A stretch of DNA of 21,423 nucleotides from Amphimedon queenslandica. Lineage: Eukaryota; Porifera; Demospongiae; Haplosclerida; Niphatidae. Location of the stretch: NCBI RefSeq assembly GCF_000090795.2, contig NW_003546247.1:497030-518452 (forward strand). The letters run 5' to 3'. Below the pieces are notes generated by a model, which saw nothing but the letters and a program-made list of their open reading frames with translations, searched no databases and had not been told where the DNA came from. Both the position numbers and the translations under genes were made by a program. Below are positions 9,189-17,313 of the stretch, one piece after another (position 1 is the first letter of the stretch; every line of letters begins with the position of its first letter).

Positions 9189-10314
9189 CTACTCTCTTGG
9201 GTCTGGAAATAAAAATTGCATGTATAAAATTAATATTTAATGTAATGTGCACTTACAGCTCATGTACTTCCTTAACTTCCCAATTGCAATCAATACAACA
9301 TCATCTGGTTGTACTTCTAGTGCCTTAGAAGGTTTTGCAAACCTTCTATGAACTGCAGTGTTAATAAGTATCTTTAGTATAGACACAATCCCTCCAAAGC
9401 TTTCTAGAGAACAGCTGCACTTATGCCACTGATAATAAGCATGTGTAATTAATGAAATTGATTTTTTGGCTAATAAAATTCCTAAAAATCATATCAATGA
9501 ACATCATACAATGTGCATTGCATATACCATATGGCAGGAGCCCAGTTTCCAGATAAACCCGTAACATTGCCCCAAGCAACTGATAATATCCATCATCAGG
9601 CTTGTCATGTGATACTTCACCAATCGCAATGACATTGAAATTTATATCTATGACTATAATACCTGGAACACCTACATGACACAACAAATAATATAAAACA
9701 GTACACAACAGTCACACACAATATAAAAGTAGTAAGAGGCATGTATGCATGCAATTTTTACTGTAAAATGTATAATCTTCATTTTCTTTGAACCTGCACC
9801 AGTCATGCCTTGGATCTCTAGTTACGCACATATATGTGAATATCATAATGAACATAATTAATTATCTGGAGTATGTAATAGAGCAATATTTTGCCAAGAC
9901 CGTTCTTATCTTGTGGTAGCTCAGAAATATTACACAAATGCGATACTGTGATTGAAAACCATCAAGGGTTTTGTTTCATCATTCTTCTAATGTCAATACC
10001 ATCCAGGCCTAGGGTTTGATTTGAAATAAAATTTAGTTTAGAACATTGAAACAGGTAGCATACCTTGTCTACAAGCATTTTCCCATAACAAACCCATTAT
10101 TGAACGATAATCTGCTGAAATTGGTTTATCCAAGGATTGGTATATATTTTAACGGCAAACATGGAGTCCTGTGTGACAGGGAATGGCAAGTGTCACATTA
10201 ACACCACGAATCATGTTGTAATCCCTTTTGATTGTTTTCCAAAGATTTAAGTTTAGAAAATTCAAACTAGACCATGTTAGATTCAGAGGGTGTACAGCCA
10301 CGAAAAGGATTTGT
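9189..10314 (-). pseudogene. Four-exon gene relic, family unknown, possible nuclease-like fold
   Basis: Exon a (10314-10064) begins after TTTTAG and ends CAAG|GTATGC. It reads WSSLNFLNLNLWKTIKRDYN, then an in-frame TAA (10151-10149), then YQSLDKPISADYRSIMGLLW. Exon b (9671-9528) reads VPGIIVIDINFNVIAIGEVS, with GYYQLLGAMLRVYLETG downstream. A 46-bp intron (9527-9482) joins in phase to exon c (9481-9257), which has SFGGIVSILKILINTAV and VQPDDVVLIAIGKLRKYMS. A 54-bp intron (9256-9203) leads to a short last exon stopping at TAG 9191-9189. A shifted frame there (PKRVAEAIAIKPNQKCNIDGV) runs to TGA 9138-9136. Intron phases agree at all three junctions. The order D (IIVID), GEVSHDK, helical YYQLL and strand PYGILL is reminiscent of PD-(D/E)XK nuclease folds, but the E-x-K is not canonical. 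The family is otherwise unrecognised. One stop implies decay or a sequence error. Confidence 0.55.
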
Positions 10315-11305
10315 CTAAAATTAATGAACAAGAAGCACTCTACGTAATAATCATTCATCTATTTACCAATTGCATCCAGTAATTTAATCAATTATTGGTA
10401 ATGCAAAATAACATTCTAATTTTTAAAGAATTAATAATGAGGCTTGATAGATTTAAAGGGAGCTTTGGAGATAAGGAAACTTTGTCTGTCTCCTAAATTC
10501 TCATATAATTATTTACCTTAGCTTTTGGTGTCTCACATTTTGCCTATTTATAGTCAATATTTTATGCGATTAACATTTCTTAAAGCAGTTTAGACTATTT
10601 TGCAGCTGATTGTTTAAGGGTAACAAGACCCAAAAAATTTTATTGCTGCAATGAATAGACCCAATGCGAAAGATAAGTAATTAAATTAAAAGATACCATT
10701 TACATAAAAATTTTTTAACCTAAAACATTTCAATCCTAAAACATCTACATTGGGAAAGGAGCTTCTCGCACTGCAAACTTTGTATTTTCTAGCCTAGTGG
10801 GCTCTGGTGAGCCTACTACTTAAATTTTCACTGTTAGCACAACAGTCACTACTACTGGTTAGACCATCATCACTCTTGTGAGGCACAAATGGTCAGCAGA
10901 TTCAGTATCTGAATAAAGACAAGTTGGTACTAAGTATACAAATAGAATTTTAAGTATATTCATTGCGATACCGTAATTTTGAAGTCATAGTTCACTAAGA
11001 GTAGCAGGAGAGCAAGTAATATATTTGCTTCTGTATCTTCTAGTGGCACTTATTAAAGTCCATTAGCCCATTGCAAACACTGAATGATGGTCAGTAAGCA
11101 GTAGCATTATTGCTTTCACAAATCAATACATCAGTTTTTGGTGAATTAGCTCTTATTGCAATTGCTCCTCAGAATTAGGAAGCCAAAATGACGGCAGGAA
11201 AATTTTACTTTATTTACTGTATCAGTATCATGATGAATATACTTAACACTTTATGAATATACTTTGCACCAACAGGTTCATAGACTCAGGCTCTTTAGAG
11301 GACAT
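10315..11305 (-). other. Possible 5' remnants of the preceding gene, otherwise gene-free
   Basis: Short minus-strand frames with coding character occur here. VPHKSDDGLTSSSDCCANSE lies in 10886-10794, out of frame with SDTESADHL just upstream, after a TTATTCAG acceptor. LENTKFAVREAPFP lies in 10792-10745. ATG at 11305-11303 in good context (gggaaccATGt) starts MSSKEPESMNLLVQSIFIKC before a stop. They may be decayed 5' exons of the 9.2-10.3 kb gene, but the frames do not join, so I do not call exons. Confidence 0.3.
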
Positions 11306-11707
11306 GGTTCCCTATGTTCATCATCACGTGACCACAGCAACTACTGGGAAGTAGTTTCAAAGAAATGGCTGACAGGAAACAAATTGCAACATTTCAGCCA
11401 ATATTTTTAATGGAAATAGTATTAATGTACATTATTTTTTCCCATTATTTTCTCTATTGATTGCAGCAATAGAATTTTTTTGTATTAACCTTTAAATTCA
11501 AGGTTGGATACAAGTTGTTGCGTGACTTATGACAATTATATGTAGCATGCAGATAGTACACCTACCATAAAGCTACAAAAACAATTTGTTAAAACAACCA
11601 ATAAATGGACGCCAAGATAGTTTTTTAACAATACCTTTTAACTTACAAAACAAAAAAATCAAGTTTTAAGCCATTTTAGTTTAATAAATCATTCATAATT
11701 TCAGTTA
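11306..11707. other. AT-rich spacer with an E-box between divergent ATGs
   Basis: atcacgtgacc (CACGTGAC E-box core) lies at about 11323-11332. It sits between a minus-strand ATG at 11305 and a plus-strand ATG at 11365 (agaaATGG, reading MADRKQIATFQPIF and then stopping). A compact bidirectional promoter is conceivable, but neither frame is a proven gene. The rest is featureless. Confidence 0.25.
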
Positions 11708-11942
11708 CTGTAAATCGTCAAATAAAAGCCGGGCACAAATAAACGCAGGCTTAGCAATAAAATGGGACTATAATTATGCAAATGTAGCCTACAAATATCA
11801 TAGATGCCTTGTAGATGATTGGTTAAGCATACTGGAATTGCTTGCATGAAGTCCTGGATTAAAATCCCACTGTGCACTTCTTCAAAGGTCCTAATGCCAT
11901 TGTAAGAAATAGATGCCAGGGCTTTTGTTTGATGATTTACGG
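11708..11942. mobile_element. 235-bp mariner-type MITE
   Basis: The terminal inverted repeats are about 24 bp with three mismatches. The left end reads CTGTAAATCGTCAAATAAAA. The right end, read on the other strand, is CCGTAAATCATCAAACAAAA. Both sides are flanked by TA (11706-11707 and 11943-11944). It has no coding capacity. It lies 37 bp from the start of the Bel/Pao fragment. Confidence 0.82.
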
Positions 11943-11979
11943 TACTATTAGCACTTATAGTTAGTTTAGACAAGTAAAT

Positions 11980-12880
11980 ATGCATTTACTTAGTTCAATT
12001 AAGTGTGGTGAAAGGCATCATACTAGTATCTGTTGCAAAAGCAGCAAACCACCCAAGGCAAAATTGAATCCTGGAGCTACACCATTTAACAGCAGTACTC
12101 CTTCAGCTACATTATATTGTGGTTATCAGCAGAGTTCAGTGCTACTACAGACTGCTATAGGGACAGTCAAAAGTATTTGTGGAGCTGGGCAGGGTCTCTG
12201 CATGCATAACATAAGACTTAGGCAGTCAGAAGTCCTATATAACACAACAGTTAGCTGAAACATTGAGGCTAAAGCCCTCAGGAACTAGGCCTGTTACTAC
12301 AGTTACTTTTGGGTCAAGTCAAGCACATCACCACAATTGCTATGCTGTAAAGGTAAGGATTGTTGCTTTAGATGGCTCAGTGATTGAATTTAAAATGTTG
12401 TTTCCATTTATATGTGAACCTATTCACAGGCCTTTCACAAAAGAATTTTTTGCTTCATATCCTCACTTAATAAAGCTCAAGTTAGCTGACACATTGGAAC
12501 AGGTACACTTTGAACCGGATATGCTAATTGGATCTAATTTTTATTGGAATATAATGAATGGGGAAGTGTTCAGAGGGAAAGAGGGACCAGTAGCAGTGAA
12601 TACAAGGATTGGCTATGTATTATCTGGACCCATTACATGGGATGGTCAGACAGATCACAGTTCAACACTGCTCACTCCCACCCTCAAAGTAGGTATTGAA
12701 ACAGAAACCAAGAAACAGGATAGGACATTGCAAAGGTTTTGGGAGTTAGAACCCATTGGTATTTTAGACAGAGATGACCAAGTGTTTGATCGATTTGCTG
12801 AACACGTTACATTTAATGGAGACAGATATATTAGACAGAGAAGACTCTTCTTTCATAACTCAATACACAAAGACTATTAG
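11980..12880 (+). pseudogene. Bel/Pao LTR-retrotransposon fragment: zinc-knuckle end, aspartic protease, start of RT linker
   Basis: The first frame (to TGA 12256-12258) starts with the tail of a CCHC zinc knuckle (KCGERHHTSIC) and a low-complexity linker. The second frame, shifted by +1, holds the retroviral-like aspartic protease region of Bel/Pao Pol (DUF1758/Pao type). Its catalytic triplet is D-L-G at 12215-12223, where D-S-G or D-T-G is expected. Later it has the family signature IGSNFYW, then GPVAVNTRIGYVLSGP, and the pre-RT segment LQRFWELEPIGI. It stops at TAG 12878-12880. Reverse transcriptase, RNase H, integrase and LTRs are absent. In the second frame a TAA lies directly before the catalytic Asp. 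Truncation at both ends, the frameshift and the active-site change make this a dead copy. Confidence 0.88.
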
Positions 12881-13393
12881 GCCCAAAGCATAACACCAAT
12901 ATATATATAGGATGCATGATCATTTTGACTACGTACATGCACATGTACATGTATGAACTACATGAATAAATCTGATATCCTCCCCTCTATTCGTCTGTCA
13001 GTGCATAAAGGACATGGCAGGGTTGAAGGAAGAACAATTTCGACTCAACAGGTTAGAATTAAAAATGAAATCAAAAGCCATACAGGCATTATAATCAGTA
13101 TAGAACACAATAATGTATGCAACTAAACTAGATTTATCTTAAAAGTAATAAATAAAAAATGAATTACATATACGTACATGTACATGAACGTACATTTAAT
13201 GACTTTGGAATCAAGGAGTGACAAAAAATTGGCTTTCTGTCCTGTCTTTGCCTCTGTCAGGACATTTCGCCCCTGTATCATCATAAAATCTAAAAATGAA
13301 AAGGTAAATTGACACTATAGGCATAAGGTATATTTTCCTTTTTTATAATACAATAACACACTGTTCCTCCTATACAATATGGGCAAAACAGGT
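12881..13393. other. AT-rich stretch with one ambiguous coding patch
   Basis: On the plus strand near 12995-13095, after a gtctgtcag acceptor-like site, one frame reads HKGHGRVEGRTISTQQ. This is reminiscent of the GHGRxExR motif of ISAs1-type DDE transposases. A second frame over the same bases reads IKDMAGLKEEQFRLNRLELK. Only one can be real and neither is long. Palindromic acatgtacatgta runs flank the region. Confidence 0.3.
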
Positions 13394-13563
13394 ACCCCAT
13401 GATATTTTCTCTCTCACTTTCTCAGTCTCTCACTCACAGCCATGGCAAGTAACAAGTACAAGCACTGTTATACACTATCCTAGCTTCCTATTGATACTGC
13501 ATAATCAAAACAACTTACCCCATGATACTCTCCCTTTCTCACTCAGTGTCTCCCACACTCCCT
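13394..13563 (-). repeat. Diverged tandem duplication, 123-bp spacing, with a microexon candidate
   Basis: accccatgatattttctctctcact at 13394 and accccatgatactctccctttctcact at 13517 are related and each is followed by a CT-rich run. On the minus strand the second copy is bounded by GATTAG (acceptor) and G|GTAAGTT (donor), enclosing 43 bp (13561-13519) that read GVWETLSEKGRVSW. The first copy reads ETEKVREKISWG. It may be an old exon duplication or simple CT-rich repeat. Confidence in an exon is low. Confidence 0.4.
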
Positions 13564-13682
13564 AATCACTGCTCATTATCATAAACTGTGTCCCTGGCAA
13601 AATCTGTCATAGTAAGCTACGCGTAGAACTACACAAAACTATTTAATGCTTTATTAGACTTTCTCTCACACCTACCTAATAA

Positions 13683-13991
13683 CTATTCTCGTGTGGCTAA
13701 AAGGGGTTTTGTGTGGCTACACAAGACAACCTCATAATTCTTGTTGGCCAACATTCTTGGTATGTTCTTCCATATCTGTGTCATTGTAAGTCCTTCACTT
13801 ATAGTCCTTGGAGTAAAGAAGATAATAATGAAATAATAGAACAAAGCCCATCTTTAAATAATATGTAGGAAATTGTTCCCATCGTCTTAGCATAAACATC
13901 ATACCTTGTGAGATTACACAAGGCTCTCTTCTCCCGAAGTAGCGGCTAAACATCAGGGACTCAATGGCAGTTTGTATGCAACAAATAGAGC
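13683..13991 (-). CDS. Two-exon coding candidate, unknown product
   Basis: Exon 1 (13991-13905, 87 bp) follows TTTGTTAG and ends CAAG|GTATGA. It reads SICCIQTAIESLMFSRYFGR, then EPCVISQ. Exon 2 (13792-13683) follows AGTGAAG and continues in the matching phase: LTMTQIWKNIPRMLANKNYE, then VVLCSHTKPLLATRE and TAG. The intron would be 112 bp with a CT-rich 3' half. There is no recognisable domain; the composition looks like protein. The 5' part is not evident upstream. Exon 2 could alternatively start at its own ATG (tacaATGa). This may be another partial or decayed gene. Confidence 0.4.
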
Positions 13992-14309
13992 CTAACAAAT
14001 ATATGCTAACTGTTTAAAAGTCAAGAAAAACCTAGAGAAAAGCCAAAGCTTTCTTCACTAGTTCATCACTTAGGGCCGCGTGTCACCATTACTGTGTGTG
14101 AGTGTGTGTGAGGGTGGAGCTGGAGCATGGCTTTATTGAGCCACACCTTCATTGCCTTCATTGCTGCAGGGTTGCTGCAATTGCTGCAGAAACATTGCTG
14201 CAGCCTTCATTGCTGCATGGTTGGGCATAGTTGGGCAATGCCCGACGAAAAATTTTGACCAGAAATAAGAATTTAAGTTATGACAACATTTTTGTCATGA
14301 AAAATTACC
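13992..14309. repeat. Low-complexity stretch: GTGTGAG run and ATTGCTGCA repeats
   Basis: gtgtgtgagtgtgtgtgaggg lies near 14094. About five copies of attgctgca or ttgctgca, with a ccttcattgctgca super-unit occurring twice, lie at about 14150-14217. gttgggcatagttgggcaatgcc follows. A hairpin (atgacaa...ttgtcat) lies near 14280-14298. No gene was seen. Confidence 0.7.
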
Positions 14310-14426
14310 ATGGCTAGCAAGAGACGGTCTCTTCTGCTTTCCTTTGTCAACAAGCCTTCCAAGAGGACCAGACGGTCTTTTCTGGCTTTCCTTTGTCAAC
14401 AAGCCTTCCAGGAGGACCAAGACTAG
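14310..14426 (+). CDS. Short 38-codon frame built on a 48-bp tandem repeat
   Basis: ATG at 14310 has a good context (taccATGGc). The frame reads MASKRRSLLLSFVNKPSKRT, then RRSFLAFLCQQAFQEDQD and TAG. The DNA holds two copies of a 48-bp (16-codon) unit starting gacggtct at 14323 and 14371. One extra G in copy 2 (tctggcttt versus tctgcttt) shifts the frame, so the second protein copy is lost. Without it the frame would repeat SFVNKPS and end in TSTLHVE. The product, if any, is unknown and strongly basic. It may be an exon of a larger decayed gene. Confidence 0.35.
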   Translation: MASKRRSLLLSFVNKPSKRTRRSFLAFLCQQAFQEDQD

Positions 14427-14460
14427 CACATTACATGTTGAATAGAGCTTTACAGAAAAA

Positions 14461-14620
14461 ATAGGGCGCCTTCTAGGCGTATTTTATGGTACATCCTAAT
14501 GTATGCGTGCGTTGAGTACATGCCCAAAATACGCGCGGAAAAGTGGGCATGGCCAAAATTGGAGGCTTCGCGCGCTCTTTTTCTTCCACCACCGCTCTGC
14601 TAATCCTGCCGCCGCCTATG
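14461..14620. promoter_or_regulatory. CpG-rich patch, possible promoter remnant
   Basis: This is locally GC- and CpG-rich against an AT-rich background, with acgcgcggaaaa (E2F-like on the other strand) and cttcgcgcgctc. It includes an inverted pair catgccc (14519-14525) / gggcatg (14545-14551) around the acgcgcgg core, and a small hairpin cgcc-ttcta-ggcg near 14468. No downstream gene was recognised, so promoter function is inference. Confidence 0.3.
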
Positions 14621-14780
14621 CTGCCTCAGAACCTCCAATGAAATTCACTCTCACTTTCATGCAATTATTCTAACCAAGTCAACTTGTGAAATTGCTTTGC
14701 TTGCTCATACATGTAGATCATACAGCACAATGTGTAGCTAGGCTTAGGCTCGCCCTTTTAATGTTTTACATTTTTTTAGT

Positions 14781-15078
14781 ACAAGTAAATAAACAAACAT
14801 TAAAAAAAGAGAAAATAGTAGGATTGAATTGGGAAAAAGTAAGGAAACAAGAGGGTACTTGCAATGTGGTGTGGTAAGAAATCCAACACCACTGCATGAA
14901 GGCTGTTACCCAAAAGCATTACAATTTATCCTCACAGCCAACTATATGATAGCTGCACTGTATGAAGCCTTCATCTTTGATGCAGTGGTGTAGGATTTCT
15001 CACCTTACCAGTTTGCAAGTACCCCATATTTATTCAATCCTACTATTTTCCCATTTTTAATGTTTTTTATTTACTTGT
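14781..15078. mobile_element. 298-bp fold-back element
   Basis: The left arm, about 14781-14904, reads acaagtaaataaa, then aaaatagtaggattgaat, ggtacttgcaa, and ccaacaccactgcat. The right arm, about 14966-15078, is its reverse complement and ends ttatttacttgt. The left arm has about 20 extra bases (gggaaaaagtaaggaaac) not present on the right. The ends lack a clear target duplication. Frames across it are incidental. Non-coding MITE-like element. Confidence 0.8.
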
Positions 15079-15770
15079 TTCCAATCTTTTTTCTTAACGT
15101 GATAAATTACAGACTGTTATGATTGTGTGGTTAGGTTAATTATATTCATACTGATCATGTGCGCATAAATTAAAATGGCGTCAAACCACAAACACATGCG
15201 GTGTCTGCAGCTGGATTTTGTCTTTCATTTTGCTCCCTGCCTTTGCTTCTGTTTAAAACTACCTTTGTCGTCCTTGACCTAAGCACAAAAGAATGATGTA
15301 AAAGCCAACTTGAGCGGTTCACTGGATTAAAAGATTATCTGGTGCATAGAAGATGAAAGAAGGAAAGAAGTCTGAAGAATATTGCAGAAATTTGAATTTG
15401 GGCATGTACTCCAGAAATGCTCCCGCTACAATACAGTCCACTTAAATGGTACCAGATGAATCACTCTGTGAAGGAGAGCTCATGTAAACCATTTATAAGG
15501 CTGGACAACGTAAGATAAAAGAGTTGTGTTTCAAAATCATAAAATTGCCACCATCTTGAAAAATTAATCTCAACCCTACTAATAGGCTACCGCCTATATA
15601 ATAATCATTTTAAAAACAGTTGGAAAAGGGACAGAATGACAGACAACCAAATACTTGCCTATATGGCGGGTCGGTCCAATCTAGGATATGATGGACAGTT
15701 CTAAGGTTGAGCTAGACGTGTACTCTAATATCTATGAGCAGAGCTGGACCCTACAGCTAGCTCCACATTA
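15079..15770. other. Gene-free stretch
   Basis: A plus-strand ATG near 15175 (taaaATGGCG) opens MASNHKHMRCLQLDFVFHFA and runs 36 codons with a Cys/Phe-rich, unconvincing tail. A hairpin ataggc-tacc-gcctat lies near 15581-15596. Nothing else is supported. Confidence 0.4.
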
Positions 15771-15779
15771 CAATTGTAC

Positions 15780-15787
15780 GCATGCGC
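15780..15787. promoter_or_regulatory. NRF1-like site upstream of the 15.9-kb gene
   Basis: gcatgcgc within tacgcatgcgctga matches the core of the NRF1 palindrome common in animal promoters. It lies about 90 bp upstream of the ATG at 15875. Function is inferred from motif and position only. Confidence 0.35.
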
Positions 15788-15874
15788 TGAAAAAGACAGA
15801 GTGAAAGTTGACTGTCTGCCATTGTCCTCTCAATCCCTGAAATCCCTTTCAATCTCGTACTTGGTTTGCTATAA

Positions 15875-16362
15875 ATGGATTCCATTACACTAGAAGCATC
15901 ACAGAAGGGGCCTGACCAGACTGCTGCTCTTCTAGATAGCAGAGGAGTTGAGGCAGAACAGGCAGACCCGGGGATTGTGATTAAATTTGCCCCTAAAGCA
16001 ATCATTCCCCGATTACTATCCCTTACTGCCATATTGAACATTTCAGACATAGTTCAGGGGATAAATGAGGATGACTCTTTCAGGATTTTCGTAGGGTGGT
16101 TGAACGGGTTAGTTTCAAAGCATGCTGGACCAGCAGCGGCTGTACGAACCCTTGACAATAAGGCAGTTTCAGGACTATATCGCAGCCACACAAGCACTCT
16201 CTAATTGAAGCTGAACTTTCAATGTTAGTTGGGCTCTCTGCTGAAATTATATCTAATGATGTCCAAACTCACTCTGCTGGTCTTTACTTTGCTGTTGAGT
16301 GTTCAGGAACAGGAAAATGCAATATTGTCCACAAGAATTTGGGACCTTTCTTGTCTTATTAA
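15875..16362 (+). pseudogene. Unrecognised gene with two small frame breaks
   Basis: ATG at 15875 (ctataaATGG) opens 109 codons: MDSITLEASQKGPDQTAALL, then an acidic stretch, IVIKFAPKAIIPRLLSLTAI, a helix-like INEDDSFRIFVGWLNGL, and AAVRTLDNKA. From about 16160 the best coding signal moves to the next frame (FQDYIAATQALS), and at about 16205 to a third (EAELSMLVGLSAEIISNDVQ, then AGLYFAVECSGTGKCNIV), ending TAA 16360-16362. Two short indels would explain this, giving a protein of about 160 residues. GC content is higher than in the surroundings. I do not recognise the family. It is either a recent pseudogene or an intact gene with sequence errors. The last codons lie inside the first unit of the downstream tandem array. 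An NRF1-like site lies upstream. Confidence 0.5.
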
Positions 16363-16800
16363 AATTGTACAACAATTGTTCACTCCTCCTTCTCTAAAAG
16401 TCCCCTTTCTTCCTTCCTCCTTTTACAAATTGACATAATGTGATATATTAATGAAGTATGAGGAACCTTTCTTGTGTTTTTAAAATATTAATGAATAATG
16501 TGGAACCTTTCCTGTCTTATTGAAACATTCATAAATTTTGTGGATCCTTTCTTGTCTTATTAGTTCCTTATCTGTCGTACTACAATTGTTTCAACACAAT
16601 CACTTCTCTTCCTCTAAAAGTCTCCTTTCTTCCTTCCTCCTTTTACAAATTGACATAATGTGATACATTAATGAAGTATGTGGAACCTGGTAGTATTAAA
16701 ATATTAATGAAAAATGTGGAACCTTTCTTGTCCTATTAAAATATTAATGAATTATGTGAACCTTTCTTGTCTTATTGAATATTAACAAATTATATATCTG
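16335..16800. repeat. Higher-order tandem array: 40-bp unit within a 220-bp unit
   Basis: The short unit, attaatgaattatgtggaac plus ctttcttgtcttattaaaat, starts at 16447, 16487, 16527, 16667, 16703 and 16743, mostly 40 bp apart. A longer block, ctaaaagtcccctttcttcc followed by ttccttcctccttttacaaattgacataatgtg, occurs at about 16394 and again at about 16614, giving a 220-bp higher-order period. The array decays rightward to about 16860. It is satellite-like and non-coding except where its first unit overlaps the upstream frame. Confidence 0.88.
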
Positions 16801-17094
16801 GAATACTTTTGAAATTGATAATTAATGAATTATGTGCAATGCTTCTGAAATTGATAAATTTTATTGTTAATGTTAAAGTACCTAGTCCTCGCATACACAA
16901 AGCTTGGCGAGGCCAATAATTAAAAGTAACTTAAAAATTTCGTAAAATAGAAAAAGTAGGGTTGTCAAAAAATGAAAGAAACAAGGGGTTCAGTTCAATG
17001 ATATAATTTTTAGTTCAAATAATAATACGTTAATTTATCACCCGATTCGGAAACATTTTGAATCAAGAGTAATGGAAAAAAAAGAAAAGTTTTT
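16801..17094. other. AT-rich stretch with a small hairpin
   Basis: cctcgc (near 16887) and gcgagg (near 16907) form a short stem around atacacaaagcttg. This may be structural or chance. No coding frame was seen. Confidence 0.4.
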
Positions 17095-17310
17095 CTAGCA
17101 CTCAATCAGTGTAATTTCAAACATAAAACTTAATGACATGCCTGTCACTGCACCCAAGGTCCCAAGCAACATGGCTAAATCCTGTCCATGATCTGTACTA
17201 TCCTATAAAGCGTCGAATCCGTCGATACAGCCACTATTGAGCTCATCATATAAGTAAGTTGAGGTCCTACAGTAGCTTGAGTGTTGCAGGGTTTCATGGA
17301 ACAATTGCAC
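17095..17310 (-). pseudogene. Tetraspanin-like C-terminal relic
   Basis: A minus-strand frame of 72 codons with a single TAG at 17205-17203 reads FHETLQHSSYCRTSTYLYDE, then LNSGCIDGFDAL, the stop, DSTDHGQDLAML and a hydrophobic helix (LLGTLGAVTGMSLSFMF), ending ITLIEC and TAG 17097-17095. A cysteine followed about 14 residues later by the G-C of SGCIDGF, then a final membrane helix and a short tail, matches the end of the large extracellular loop and TM4 of tetraspanins. These are four-pass membrane organisers. Alternatively, TATAG|GAT could be a 3' splice site starting a last exon at 17202, which would make the stop intronic. The minus strand further upstream near 17700-17760 has a hydrophobic run (ILLIGGISVTLAYMI) among stops, possibly an earlier TM segment. 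Family call is tentative. Confidence 0.42.
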
Positions 17311-17313
17311 TCA

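Noticed and set aside
11701-11985. Minus-strand open frame of 94 codons.
   Set aside because: It runs through both inverted termini of the 235-bp MITE and is a by-product of that sequence.
12995-13095. ISAs1-type transposase motif (GHGRVEGR).
   Set aside because: Only about ten residues support it and another frame over the same bases looks equally plausible. It is kept as a note, not called as a gene.
14686-14877. Plus-strand open frame of 63 codons.
   Set aside because: It extends into the left arm of the fold-back element and has no protein-like features.
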